From Acinetobacter pecorum (GTDB lineage: Bacteria; Pseudomonadota; Gammaproteobacteria; Pseudomonadales; Moraxellaceae), in contig NZ_JACSPT010000010.1 of assembly GCF_014837015.1 (NCBI RefSeq), positions 1 to 64,000 on the forward strand: a DNA stretch of 64,000 bases. The letters run 5' to 3'. Below the pieces are notes generated by a model that searched no databases, was not told the DNA's origin, and saw only the letters and a list, made by a program, of their open reading frames with translations. Each line of letters opens with the position of its first letter. Within the stretch, counting starts at the first letter, position 1. Shown here one piece after another: positions 36,943 to 46,288 of the stretch. The translations under genes were made by a program, and so were the position numbers.

Positions 36943-37278
36943 TACGGCTCCGCTACAAAGGCCAAATTTAGTCGCGGTATGATAGCACAGGAATGGGGCG
37001 GTTATACATTTCCTTGATGGCTACAATATCAGCTATTTTTGCAAGTGATAGTAGTGAAAATGATAGAACTGGTTGAATTAAACCATCATTTTCAAAGGTA
37101 TATTATCAAAATTGTCATTTTTTCAGGGAAACGCCAAAAAATAGCTTATAATATTGCGCCATGCTGTTTAAGCTCCCATTTTTGGTGCTTTAATCAGCAT
37201 GTTTCGCCTGATTTGTATCCATGTTTTTATGCATAAAAAATGTGCAAATGAACCAGCGAAGTCTTTCTTGTTTAAATC
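36943..37278. other. Divergent promoter region of serA and the D-2-hydroxyglutarate dehydrogenase gene
   Basis: No gene was seen in 336 bases. It must carry the promoters of both neighbours. AT-rich stretches at 37040-37150 fit sigma-70 promoters, but I see no clear operator or riboswitch. Confidence 0.45.
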
Positions 37279-38706
37279 ATGCTAGGTCTGCAAACGATGA
37301 ATGCTCCAGTCGCTTTAACCCCTGAGTTATTGACCCAATTGACTGCAATTGTGGGTGAAAACCGTATTAAAACCGATACGGATAGCCTCCAGAATTGGGG
37401 TCGCGATCATACCAAGCACTTTGATCCAAACCCGTCAGTCGTTGTTTTTCCATCCTCAACGGAACAGGTCCAAGACATCGTAAAACTGGCCAACCAGTTC
37501 AATGTTGCAGTGACACCATCGGGTGGCCGTACCGGTCTTTCCGCAGGTGCAGTTGCAGCCAACGGCGAGATCGTGGTGAGCATGGACAAGATGAACCAGA
37601 TTCTGGAATTTTTCCCGGCAGACCGTATGGTACGCGTGCAGGCAGGTGTGGTGACTGAACAGTTGCAGAACTATGCTGAAGAACAGGGCATGTACTATCC
37701 TGTTGACTTTGCTTCAGCAGGTTCATCACAAATCGGCGGAAATATCGGGACCAATGCTGGCGGCATTAAAGTAATTAAATACGGCATGACCCGTAACTGG
37801 GTACTCGGCCTGACTGTGGTAACCGGTAAAGGTGACATCCTTCGCTTGAACAAGGGCATGATCAAGAATGCAACCGGTTACGCACTTCAACACTTATTCA
37901 TCGGTGGTGAAGGCACGCTGGGTCTAGTAACTGAAGCTGAAATTAAATTAGAGCGTCAACCACAAGACCTGCAAGTGATGGTTCTGGGTGTACCTGATTT
38001 TGATGCAATCATGCCGTTATTGCATGCCTTCCAGGCGAAAATTGATTTAACCGCATTCGAGTTCTTTGGTGAACTGGCGATGCAAAAAGTCTTGGCCAAT
38101 GGCCATGTACAGCGTCCATTTGAAACCGAATGTCCATTCTACGTGTTGCTTGAGTTTGAAGCGCCGTTTGAACCGATTATGGACAAGGCGATGGAAATCT
38201 TCGAGCACTGTATGGAACAGGGCTGGGTACTGGACGGCGTGATGAGCCAAAGCCTTGATCAAGTAGAAAGCTTATGGCGTTTACGCGAAGATATTTCAGA
38301 ATCTATTGCGCCGTTCATTCCATATAAAAATGACATTTCAGTTCTGATCACGCACGTTCCTGCATTCATTAAAGAAATCGATGCGATTGTGAGCGAGAAC
38401 TATCCTGATTTTGAAATCTGCTGGTTCGGTCATATTGGTGACGGTAACCTGCACTTGAATATCCTGAAACCTGAAAACTTAAGCAAAGATGAATTCTTTG
38501 CCAAATGTCAGGTCGTGAACAAGTATGTCTTTGATACTGTGAAAAAATATGACGGTTCAATTTCTGCGGAACATGGTGTAGGTATGACCAAGAAGCCATA
38601 TCTTGAATATTCGCGTTCTGCGGAAGAGATTGAATATATGAAAGCCCTGAAAAAAGTCTTTGATCCAAAGGGCATCATGAACCCGGGTAAACTTTTCGAT
38701 CTTTAA
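37279..38706 (+). CDS. FAD-linked D-2-hydroxyglutarate (D-2-hydroxyacid) dehydrogenase
   Basis: A 475-residue flavoprotein of the GlcD/D2HGDH type; a start at 37297 (MNAPVALTPELL) is equally possible. FAD binding is shown by PSGGRTGLSAGAV near residue 79 and GGNIGTNAGGIKVIKYG near 153. The metal and substrate site is shown by WFGHIGDGNLHLN near 380, and the C-terminus has SAEHGVGMTKK near 427 and FDPKGIMNPGKLF. It oxidises D-2-hydroxyglutarate to 2-oxoglutarate, usually passing electrons to ETF. Divergence from serA fits the coupling described in Pseudomonas stutzeri, where this enzyme pulls the SerA reaction. D-lactate dehydrogenase is the main alternative. Confidence 0.85.
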   Translation: MLGLQTMNAPVALTPELLTQLTAIVGENRIKTDTDSLQNWGRDHTKHFDPNPSVVVFPSSTEQVQDIVKLANQFNVAVTPSGGRTGLSAGAVAANGEIVVSMDKMNQILEFFPADRMVRVQAGVVTEQLQNYAEEQGMYYPVDFASAGSSQIGGNIGTNAGGIKVIKYGMTRNWVLGLTVVTGKGDILRLNKGMIKNATGYALQHLFIGGEGTLGLVTEAEIKLERQPQDLQVMVLGVPDFDAIMPLLHAFQAKIDLTAFEFFGELAMQKVLANGHVQRPFETECPFYVLLEFEAPFEPIMDKAMEIFEHCMEQGWVLDGVMSQSLDQVESLWRLREDISESIAPFIPYKNDISVLITHVPAFIKEIDAIVSENYPDFEICWFGHIGDGNLHLNILKPENLSKDEFFAKCQVVNKYVFDTVKKYDGSISAEHGVGMTKKPYLEYSRSAEEIEYMKALKKVFDPKGIMNPGKLFDL

Positions 38707-38718
38707 TTGTTCGAAATT

Positions 38719-38750
38719 AAAAAAAAGCGCATCGAAAGGTGCGCTTTTTT
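38719..38750 (+). terminator. Terminator of the D-2-hydroxyglutarate dehydrogenase gene
   Basis: AAAAGCGCATC and GGTGCGCTTTTTT pair around GAAA, with T-run. Confidence 0.85.
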
Positions 38751-38848
38751 ATTGCTGTGTAAATACAGTTACAGAGTCTAAATAGTCTTCGATTCAAAAG
38801 CTCGGCATGATGTGGTGGAATAATAATGACAATTTGGGGTTAAACAAT

Positions 38849-39226
38849 ATGTTACGGATATTGGCAGTCATAACTTTAGCTTTCGGTGTGATGGGGTCGG
38901 GTTGTACCACCACGCAACAGGTCATTGCAAAAGTACAGTCATCTTCAGATACGCCCTTGGAACAGGTTTTGAAACTGAGACCGGATTTGCGTAAGGAACT
39001 GGCGACGGTTGAATTGCGCCAGTTCTTCAATAAGGCGGAGACACCTACCATTGGGCAGGTCAAAGTAACTGAAACCCGTTTAAAGGACGATTCAGTGCGT
39101 TCAGTCCAGACCATTTACTATTTTAGCCGTAAAAACGGGAGCTGGAAGCTGGATAATACTGACAGGTCCTATCGTTGCATGCGTGGGGCAAATACCAAAA
39201 CTTTCCAGAAAGCGGTCTGTCCATAA
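38849..39226 (+). CDS. Small putative lipoprotein, function unknown
   Basis: A 125-residue frame from the ATG at 38849, which gives a proper signal peptide MLRILAVITLAFGVMGSGC; a longer frame from 38807 does not. The Cys at 19 in GSGC is a likely lipidation site. The mature part is basic and contains a Cys pair (YRCMRG, AVCP) near the end. I do not recognise the family. It is monocistronic, with a terminator behind it. Confidence 0.7.
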   Translation: MLRILAVITLAFGVMGSGCTTTQQVIAKVQSSSDTPLEQVLKLRPDLRKELATVELRQFFNKAETPTIGQVKVTETRLKDDSVRSVQTIYYFSRKNGSWKLDNTDRSYRCMRGANTKTFQKAVCP

Positions 39227-39255
39227 TAGTGTTTGATCTTTAGACAGATTTTGGT

Positions 39256-39287
39256 TAAAAGCGTATCTAAGTGATGCGCTTTTTTGT
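39256..39287 (+). terminator. Terminator of the small lipoprotein gene
   Basis: AAAAGCGTATC and GATGCGCTTTTTT pair with one G-T pair, and a T-run follows. Confidence 0.75.
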
Positions 39288-39419
39288 TTTGGAAGATTAT
39301 CTCTACGATCAATTATATTTATTCAGAGCGTTTGAATATCTCATCTGCTAAAATTCCTGCTTTCTATTTTAGATAAAGCTCATTCTGCTTCATCCGGCAG
39401 ACTGACAATAAAAACTCCC

Positions 39420-40649
39420 ATGCAAAATATCCAGACCCAAAAACTGACCCGTGCCACACTCATGTTCCCGCTGGCACTGGTCTTGTTTGAATTCTCCGTC
39501 TATATCTGTAATGACCTGATTCAGCCGGCCATGCTGGCGATTACCCGTGATTTTGGCGTGAGTAGTTCATGGGCACCATCCTCCATGTCCTTTTTCCTGT
39601 TGGGTGGGGCATTTGTCGCAGCGATTCTGGGACCTTTGTCCGATCGTCTTGGACGTAAAACGGTACTGCTTGGTGGTGTGGCATTTTTTACCATCAGCTG
39701 TCTGGCTATTTTATTAACACCCAATATCGAAAGTTTCTTATTTCTGCGCTTTTTACAGGGCTTTGGCCTGTCCTTTATTACCGCTGTAGGTTATGCCGCC
39801 ATTCAGGAAAGCTTTGAAGAACGTGATGCCATCAAAGTCATGGCACTGATGGCCAATGTGTCTTTGCTGGCACCCTTGCTAGGACCAGTGCTGGGTGCCT
39901 TTATGATTGATCACATCTCCTGGCATTGGGGTTTTATCGGGATCGCATTTCTTTCATTTCTGAGCTGGTTCGGCCTGAAAGCTAAAATGCCAAACCTGAA
40001 CGTCAGTATTCCCAGACAGCCGGTCAGCTATATTCTGGATGACTTTAAACAGGTTCTAAAAAATAAACGCTTTGTGATCATGACTGTAGCCTTGCCTTTG
40101 GTAAGTTTGCCTTTGATGTTATGGATTGCCTTGTCACCGGTGATTCTGGTCGAGCAATTTGGATTCAGTAGTGTGCAATATGGTCTGGCGCAGTTTCCAG
40201 TCTTGGGCGGCCTGATTGCAGGTAATCTGATTCTGCTGAAAATTATCGATAAAATGCCGCTGGGTAAAACCGTATTATTGGGTCTGCCACTGATGCTGTT
40301 GGGTGCCGGTTTATTGATGCTGGGTTTATTGATTCCAGAGTATTTTGTTCATTGTCTGATTATCGGCACCACTTGTATCAGTCTAGGTGAGGGTGTAAGT
40401 TTTTCGGTACTGTACCGTTTTGCACTGATGTCTTCAGAAGTGTCCAAAGGCACGGTGGCCGCGACGGTTTCCATTATCCTGATGCTCAGCTTTTTTGTGG
40501 TCATTGAAGCAGTAAGAATTGCATATGAAACTTACGATATCTGGGCCTACTGTGCTGCCTCTTTGATTCTGATTGCACTCTGGTTTACTTTGCCATGCAT
40601 GCAACTCAAACAGTTAATGCTGGAAAGACAGGAGCGTGGGGAGTTTTGA
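39420..40649 (+). CDS. craA: CraA/MdfA-like major facilitator efflux pump
   Basis: A 409-residue twelve-segment MFS transporter. From memory it is very similar to Acinetobacter CraA: TRATLMFPLALVLFEFSVYI at the start, ITRDFGVSSSWAPSSMSFF, motif A GPLSDRLGRKTVLLGG near residues 75-90, and SEVSKGTVAATVS near 343. An acidic residue in helix 1 (Glu22 in LFEFSVY) corresponds to the MdfA cation-sensing Glu. CraA of A. baumannii exports chloramphenicol by proton antiport and gives intrinsic resistance. No regulator gene is adjacent. Confidence 0.88.
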   Translation: MQNIQTQKLTRATLMFPLALVLFEFSVYICNDLIQPAMLAITRDFGVSSSWAPSSMSFFLLGGAFVAAILGPLSDRLGRKTVLLGGVAFFTISCLAILLTPNIESFLFLRFLQGFGLSFITAVGYAAIQESFEERDAIKVMALMANVSLLAPLLGPVLGAFMIDHISWHWGFIGIAFLSFLSWFGLKAKMPNLNVSIPRQPVSYILDDFKQVLKNKRFVIMTVALPLVSLPLMLWIALSPVILVEQFGFSSVQYGLAQFPVLGGLIAGNLILLKIIDKMPLGKTVLLGLPLMLLGAGLLMLGLLIPEYFVHCLIIGTTCISLGEGVSFSVLYRFALMSSEVSKGTVAATVSIILMLSFFVVIEAVRIAYETYDIWAYCAASLILIALWFTLPCMQLKQLMLERQERGEF

Positions 40650-40698
40650 TTTTTTAAAATTTATTTTTTGCTTAAAGATTATTTTCTAAAAAATTTAC

Positions 40699-40858
40699 CT
40701 CTCTCTAACCCTCACTTGTGCTCCGTTTTAAAAGCGGTGCTTTAAAACCTGCTCAGGAGAGGGAATTTTCATTAAATTTAATGGTTTTTAGAATTAATAA
40801 TGAAGAATAGATAGATATTGAAGGTCCTCTCTCCCTGTGGGAGAGAGTTAGAGAGAGC
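40699..40858. repeat. 160-bp intergenic inverted-repeat element between craA and DUF3817 gene
   Basis: The ends are inverted copies of CTCTCTAAC(C/T)CTC (40701-40713 and 40844-40857, reversed). The right half contains its own hairpin CTCTCTCCC-TGT-GGGAGAGAG (near 40827-40848). No coding frame is present. It lies between convergent genes, where it may end transcription of both. A related arm pair occurs at 62090-62131. Confidence 0.6.
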
Positions 40859-40860
40859 AA

Positions 40861-41163
40861 TCAAGCTTCTTCCGCTACCGGTAGCTCTAGTTTCTTCAGT
40901 TTCATATCAAACAGGAATGGACCGAAAGGCAGAATCGAAGCGATTAAACCCATCACAAACATGCTGAGAGACCATTTCTGTTTTTCACATACCGCAAATA
41001 AAACCACCAGAAATAGCACAAACAGTACCCCATGGCTCATGCCGACATATTTGACCAGAATCGGATTATCCATCATATATTTCACTGGCATCGCGATAAA
41101 TAACAGCAGCAGGAATGAAATCCCTTCAAGCAAACCGACCAGACGCAAAGTTTTGATGTTCAT
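40861..41163 (-). CDS. DUF3817 small membrane protein
   Basis: A 100-residue protein from the ATG at 41163 (MNIKTLRLVGLLEGISFLLL); a longer frame to 41247 has no conserved extension. There are three hydrophobic helices, with GLLEG near residue 10, PVKY near 25, VGMSHG near 40, and PFGPFLFD near 80, the DUF3817 pattern. It is an inner-membrane protein of unknown role, common in Acinetobacter. Confidence 0.8.
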   Translation of the reverse strand: MNIKTLRLVGLLEGISFLLLLFIAMPVKYMMDNPILVKYVGMSHGVLFVLFLVVLFAVCEKQKWSLSMFVMGLIASILPFGPFLFDMKLKKLELPVAEEA

Positions 41164-41283
41164 AATACATATTGATTTAACTGAATTAGTTTTGAGTGTA
41201 CCGAATATCACCTGAATATTGAATCTTAATAATAAAGATATATTCAATATTTTTAATAAGTTATAACCAAGTAAAGCAGTTGG

Positions 41284-43497
41284 TTATTTAATCTCGGCAA
41301 CTAGTAATTCATGACGTAATTTTAGTAATTCCGGTAAGATTTCCAGCAATAAACTGATCTGTTTCAGCACCAAAAGCAGATGTGCTGACAGGTTTTCCTG
41401 TGTACTTAAGCGGTGAATTTCTGCCAGTTTATGATCAATGTTGTAGGTATCTAAAGGCTGTTGTTGCAGCAATACCCCAGTTAAGGTTTGCTGACACCAG
41501 CGCATTAAATCCAAAATTTGTGCATCGGTAACCTGCTCACGGTGACTCCCCAATGCTGCAATATAACTGAGCTGGCTATGACTATAGACCAGATAGCGAA
41601 AGGCACTTTTAACCAGTTGTGGATCTGGATTCGGTTCTGTACTCAGGCTTGAAATCATGCTGGATAAATCAATCTGTGCATTGTGAGCCAGACGTCGTGC
41701 AGTCCGGTAAGCAATACTGTTATCTTTACCGTTTCGATATTGCTCGACCACTGCAGCAAAATAGTCCAGCGTAGCAAGCGATGATTTTTTAATATTGCTG
41801 GAAATATTACGAAAATCCCAGTCAGGCCAGATCCAGCTTACTGCCATCCAGGCAATCAGACAGCCTATGAGGGTATCAATGATACGCGGTAAAATAATGG
41901 CATAACCGGCTCCTTTCAGGTTAAAAATCAGGAGTACCATCAAGGTCGCCATGAGAGTGGCCATGGCATATTTTTTGGAACGTAGATAGAAAAAACCGAC
42001 ACCAAAAATTACTGTCAGGAGTAACTGACCTTCGACACTTGGCACAAAATACAGAATGGGAACGCCCAGCATGACCCCCAATAATGTTCCTAGGGTCCGC
42101 AATTTGAGCCGGCTTTTGGTGGCAAAATAACTGATCTGACAGACAAACAGGCTGGTCAGTAAAATCCAGTAGCCATTTTTCGCAAAGGGCAATAATGAAA
42201 TGGCATAGCCGACTAGAAACACAATGGCAATCCGCACCGCATGCCGAAAGAGTGCCGATTGCGGACTCAAGTGCGGTTTGAGTTTCAGCCAGAGATCTGT
42301 TCTATCGCGAATATCATCATCAAACAGGCTCAGGTCATCAAAATGCTGCTGATAGCGTGGCTTATACAGTGCCTGTTGATCATGCAGGTGTTGTAACTGC
42401 TCATGTACACTCAGCAGATTGGCCAGAATAAGCTGTAAATTTTTAACTTCAATATTCTGTGGGTGTTGGGTAATCCAGTCCTGCATCGATTCCTGTAAAT
42501 GTTTTAATGCCAGTTCATCATCTGCAGACAGATAAAATTTTTCATTGCGCAGCACACAGCCTGCCAGATGCTGACAGGCAAGGGCTTGCAGACGGATATT
42601 TTTCTGAATCCGGAAAATCAGGTCAGTGCGGCTAAAATGCTGTTCGATCTGTTCATAATGCAGATAATTGGCTGTGGCCTGTTCATGAATATCCTGCATC
42701 AGAAAATACAGATTCAGCCAGTAAATGGTATTGCGATTGGCACGCGAAGCTTTGAGCCGGGTCAATAGCGAATCTTTGCTGCGGTTAAAACTCTGAATGA
42801 CTAAAGTATTTTTAAGGGACAACTCATAGAGCAGGTTTTCAACATTCGGATGCTGGTCCGGATCAAACAGTTTGGCTTTACTCAGCAGTAAATCCGACAT
42901 GTGCTGCAAGCTTTGTGCGAGATTTTCCTGAACCTGTAAGGTAGGACGCAGCAGAAAAAATAGAATAGACGTCAGGCCGTACCATAGCGCCCCAATGACA
43001 AAATAAAGTGGCTGTTCATACCAGTGCTGATATTCGCCCAGGCCGAACATGGTATAGATTGACAGTAAAATGGTGCCAAATGAAATTGTAGCATAACGTT
43101 GGCCTAAGGCACCCATTAGAATAAACAGCGCACTCGATAGCGATAGCCATAATGCAAACCAGAGTTTATGCGGAGCAAGAAATTCCAGAATGCTGCTGAC
43201 ACTAAAAAACAGAATGATGACCAGTAACAGGTTGCGCAAACGCAGGCTTAGCCGGTCATCAAAATCAGTCAGCGCAGTGGCAATTGCCCCTAAAGTTACT
43301 GGAACGATCAAGAACTCATAACCCAGAAATTTCAGACCGAAAGTAGTACCTAAAAACACCAGCAGGATCTGCAGGCAATAAGTCATCAGCGCACTGGACT
43401 GAAAGGGCAGCAGGACAGGTTTTATAATTTTAACAAAAGTAGCAGTCGCAGGTCGGGCAGCATTCACAAGGACAGGATCCGGAAAGTAAAAACGCAA
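41284..43497 (-). CDS. FUSC-family inner-membrane protein (YccS/YhfK-like)
   Basis: A 737-residue protein with two blocks of about six membrane segments (residues 30-180 and 395-530), each followed by a helical cytoplasmic region, the layout of YccS/FusC-like proteins related to plant aluminium-activated and aromatic-acid transporters. NGYWILLTSLFVCQ and LRTLGTLLGVMLG in the second block are characteristic. No ATG lies before residue 39; a TTG at 43497 or a GTG ten codons later must start it. The substrate is unknown; efflux of aromatic acids has been proposed for relatives. Confidence 0.83.
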   Translation of the reverse strand: MRFYFPDPVLVNAARPATATFVKIIKPVLLPFQSSALMTYCLQILLVFLGTTFGLKFLGYEFLIVPVTLGAIATALTDFDDRLSLRLRNLLLVIILFFSVSSILEFLAPHKLWFALWLSLSSALFILMGALGQRYATISFGTILLSIYTMFGLGEYQHWYEQPLYFVIGALWYGLTSILFFLLRPTLQVQENLAQSLQHMSDLLLSKAKLFDPDQHPNVENLLYELSLKNTLVIQSFNRSKDSLLTRLKASRANRNTIYWLNLYFLMQDIHEQATANYLHYEQIEQHFSRTDLIFRIQKNIRLQALACQHLAGCVLRNEKFYLSADDELALKHLQESMQDWITQHPQNIEVKNLQLILANLLSVHEQLQHLHDQQALYKPRYQQHFDDLSLFDDDIRDRTDLWLKLKPHLSPQSALFRHAVRIAIVFLVGYAISLLPFAKNGYWILLTSLFVCQISYFATKSRLKLRTLGTLLGVMLGVPILYFVPSVEGQLLLTVIFGVGFFYLRSKKYAMATLMATLMVLLIFNLKGAGYAIILPRIIDTLIGCLIAWMAVSWIWPDWDFRNISSNIKKSSLATLDYFAAVVEQYRNGKDNSIAYRTARRLAHNAQIDLSSMISSLSTEPNPDPQLVKSAFRYLVYSHSQLSYIAALGSHREQVTDAQILDLMRWCQQTLTGVLLQQQPLDTYNIDHKLAEIHRLSTQENLSAHLLLVLKQISLLLEILPELLKLRHELLVAEIK

Positions 43498-43595
43498 AGT
43501 TCTGAATGCAATTTAGACGCCAAAATAAAAGAAAAATCCATGAAAAAACGAGCATGCTGCCCGTTTTCTCTATTTGGTCATTGGCATGAGGGTAT

Positions 43596-44138
43596 TCAGA
43601 TCACACCACAGGCAATACGTTCACCGCCGCCACCCAAGGGTAATGGGTTGTCGGAATAGTTGTCGCCACCAGCATGAACCATAATGGCACGACCCTGAAC
43701 ATCAGCCAGTTTCAGGCGTGGTGCAAGCAGGGTGACACGCGCAGTTCCATCAGTATTAACTTTCAATGCTGGTAAATCACCTAAGTGACCGGTTGTTGGC
43801 GTACCGTGATGTGGTGCCTGATTCGGATTGTAATGGCTACCTGCTGCCAGTGCTGCACCCATCTTGCCATCTTTCATTGCAGGTGCACATGATCCATTTT
43901 CATGAATATGGAAACCGCGCTCACCTGCAGGAAGCTGTTTCAGGTTGGTGCGAATGACCAGACCAGCTGGGCTGTCACTGAGTAATACGGTACCAATCTC
44001 TTGGCCTACACCTTGAGCAGTTACTGCATTTACAGTCACTGCTCTGACCACTTCGTTTGATGGAGAGGTTGAGGCACAACCGGTAAAAAGTGCTGCGCTT
44101 AATGCGCAAAGTGTCGTAATTTTAAACAATGAAGACAT
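43596..44138 (-). CDS. sodC: Periplasmic Cu/Zn superoxide dismutase
   Basis: A 180-residue protein from the ATG at 44138 (MSSLFKITTLCALSAALFTG); the longer frame to 44192 lacks a signal sequence at its start. The metal ligands are GFHIHENGSC, GSHYNP, HHG, GHLGDLP and VHAGGDNY, and the final GGGERIACGVI carries the disulfide Cys and the active-site Arg. The Cys in LFTGCAST could be lipidated, though the lipobox is weak. It removes superoxide outside the inner membrane. Confidence 0.93.
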   Translation of the reverse strand: MSSLFKITTLCALSAALFTGCASTSPSNEVVRAVTVNAVTAQGVGQEIGTVLLSDSPAGLVIRTNLKQLPAGERGFHIHENGSCAPAMKDGKMGAALAAGSHYNPNQAPHHGTPTTGHLGDLPALKVNTDGTARVTLLAPRLKLADVQGRAIMVHAGGDNYSDNPLPLGGGGERIACGVI

Positions 44139-44260
44139 GATTCTGGCATCCTGATCTTTATTCTGTTTGGTGAAATCATTTAAACAGAGCAAGACCAGAA
44201 GCTCTATATAAAATCAGTACTTAAATGTTTTGTTTTGTTTAAGTCGATTAAATATATGCT

Positions 44261-45430
44261 TCAAGGTGCTTTGGGTGGTGTCTCTTTTGTTTCCGGATCA
44301 ATCTCATGTGCCAGGGTCGCTTTAGGCATCATTAATGGTTCATTTATATTACTTTCATGTAACCATTCACGCCAGATAGCCAGGAGTACAGCCAGAATCA
44401 CCGGGCCAATAAATACCCCCACCAGACCGAAGCTGGCAATACCGCCCAGCACTCCAAACATGATCAGCAGGAAAGGAATCTGCGTTGCACCAGAAATTAC
44501 CAGGGGACGAATGACGTTATCGGCGGTACTGACCACACAGACACCCCAAACCATGACTCCAATAGCTTCAATGGTTTGTCCTTGCGAAAACAGCCACAGT
44601 GCGACCGAACTATAGGCAAGAGGTGGACCGAAAGGAATCAGGGCAAAAATAAAGGTCACAATGGTTAAAACCATCGGATTTGGAACACCTGCAACAAAAT
44701 AACTCATACCTGCCAGCAGAGCCTGGGCAATTGCAGTTAAACCGACCCCATAGACCACCGCTCGGGTAGTGGCAGAGATAGTAGAAAAATAATGATGCAC
44801 ACGTGGTCCGACCACCATTTCAAAGGCTTTACGCACCTGATTTAAAATGGTCTGACCATCACGGTAGAAGAAAAACAGCGAAAGTATGGCAAAACATAAT
44901 TTAAATATATTTTTGCTGACTTCGTTCAGTACTACTTTGCCATAATTCAGATGCCCTTGAATCCAGGTCGATACCGACAGCGCAATACTCTGCGGATCAG
45001 TATTGATTTCATTTAAGGTCCGGCTGATCTCCTTGCCGACAATCGGAAGTCCACGAATAAAATCAGGTACATTCAAATGACCGGAAAAGACCTGTCGCTG
45101 CAATTCCATGTACAGGTTACGGCCTTCATGCTGCAACATGAAAATAGCAAAAATAAACGGAAGACCAAATACCAGAATCACGGCCAGAATCATCAGGGTC
45201 GCACTCAGTGTTGGGCGATTGCCACACATACGTAACACTGATTGATACAGGGGCCAAGTCATATAGGCAATAATTGCCGCCCAAACTACAGGAATGATGA
45301 AATACTTGAGTATATGAAAACTCAAAAAAATCAGGATAAAGAACAATCCAAATAATAAGACTTTTTGTAATATAGGCGCGTATTGTTGCACTGAATTTAA
45401 TGACTCATTTTTTAGGTCGTGTTCAGGCAT
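44261..45430 (-). CDS. AI-2E family transporter (PerM-like permease)
   Basis: A 389-residue protein with two N-terminal helices, a variable loop, and the conserved C-terminal helices of the AI-2E/PerM family: YRDGQTILNQVRKAF near residue 191, GVGLTAIAQALLAG near 227, FALIPFGPPLAY near 263 and VLGGIASFGLVGVFIGPVILA near 335. Some relatives export autoinducer-2, others act as Na+/H+ antiporters; the substrate is unknown here. It is monocistronic between sodC and a ParA-like gene. Confidence 0.85.
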   Translation of the reverse strand: MPEHDLKNESLNSVQQYAPILQKVLLFGLFFILIFLSFHILKYFIIPVVWAAIIAYMTWPLYQSVLRMCGNRPTLSATLMILAVILVFGLPFIFAIFMLQHEGRNLYMELQRQVFSGHLNVPDFIRGLPIVGKEISRTLNEINTDPQSIALSVSTWIQGHLNYGKVVLNEVSKNIFKLCFAILSLFFFYRDGQTILNQVRKAFEMVVGPRVHHYFSTISATTRAVVYGVGLTAIAQALLAGMSYFVAGVPNPMVLTIVTFIFALIPFGPPLAYSSVALWLFSQGQTIEAIGVMVWGVCVVSTADNVIRPLVISGATQIPFLLIMFGVLGGIASFGLVGVFIGPVILAVLLAIWREWLHESNINEPLMMPKATLAHEIDPETKETPPKAP

Positions 45431-45519
45431 ATTAACTGAAAAAAAAGCGATCGAAAATGCTGCATTGCCAAGTAGCGTGATTATTTTCCAAGAGCTGCAG
45501 CCTGATTCAGTCTATTGAC

Positions 45520-46164
45520 TCAAAACCATTGACTTGGATCATCAATAATCGCATTTAGTACCGGTTGCCATTGATCCTGCAGCTCCCGGTAAATTTTCTG
45601 TTGTTTATCAAAGACTGAAAGACCTTCCATCGCCAAACGGCTATAAGGGGCGCGCTCCGAAATCCAGGCCACCGGCTGTTGGTCGATTTTGTCAAAAAAT
45701 TGTTGTATATCCTGATTGCTGGCTGCATTTGCTTTGGTGCGATTGGCCAGAAGCAAAATTTCGACCTTGCCTTTGCGGATTCGTTTGATGTCCTGTAAAT
45801 GTTTGAGAAAACGGCGGGTTGAATCGATGTCAAAAAAAGAAGGCTGGATCGGGATGATAATCGCATGTGCTTCGCTAACCAGCTGTTCCGCATGATCGTC
45901 ACTTAAAGCACCTGGTGCATCAATAATCAGGTATTCGATCTGCTTGGGAGCATCACCAATGGATTTGCTATTGCGCCAGTCCAGACTTTGAATAGGTGCC
46001 GCCTGTTCCGGGCGGTGCTTAAGCCATTGCAATGTGGATTTCTGGTTGTCGGCATCGGCCAATGCCACCGTATAACCCTTTTGTGCGAGTGCTGACGCCA
46101 AACTAATGGCTGTCATGGTCTTACCACAACCGCCTTTCTGATTCGCAACTAAAATTGTTTTCAT
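45520..46164 (-). CDS. Orphan ParA-family ATPase
   Basis: A 214-residue deviant-Walker ATPase: KGGCGKTMTAISLASALA near residues 10-27 with the signature Lys, DADNQKSTLQW near 38, and LIIDAPGALSDDHAEQL near 79. It is as short as the plasmid ParA and MinD-like type, with no N-terminal DNA-binding domain and no ParB gene beside it. It probably positions another cargo or regulates a partner. The neighbour on the other strand is a nuclease-related membrane protein. Confidence 0.85.
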   Translation of the reverse strand: MKTILVANQKGGCGKTMTAISLASALAQKGYTVALADADNQKSTLQWLKHRPEQAAPIQSLDWRNSKSIGDAPKQIEYLIIDAPGALSDDHAEQLVSEAHAIIIPIQPSFFDIDSTRRFLKHLQDIKRIRKGKVEILLLANRTKANAASNQDIQQFFDKIDQQPVAWISERAPYSRLAMEGLSVFDKQQKIYRELQDQWQPVLNAIIDDPSQWF

Positions 46165-46288
46165 GACTCAAGGTGATTTTATTCTGTTCCAGCCTAGCAT
46201 ATCATTCTTTTCAAGTATGCAAATGGCCGATATCCTCAACTTCAGTCGAATGCGATGTTATAAAAATCAAGTAAATTAGGAAGATTGA

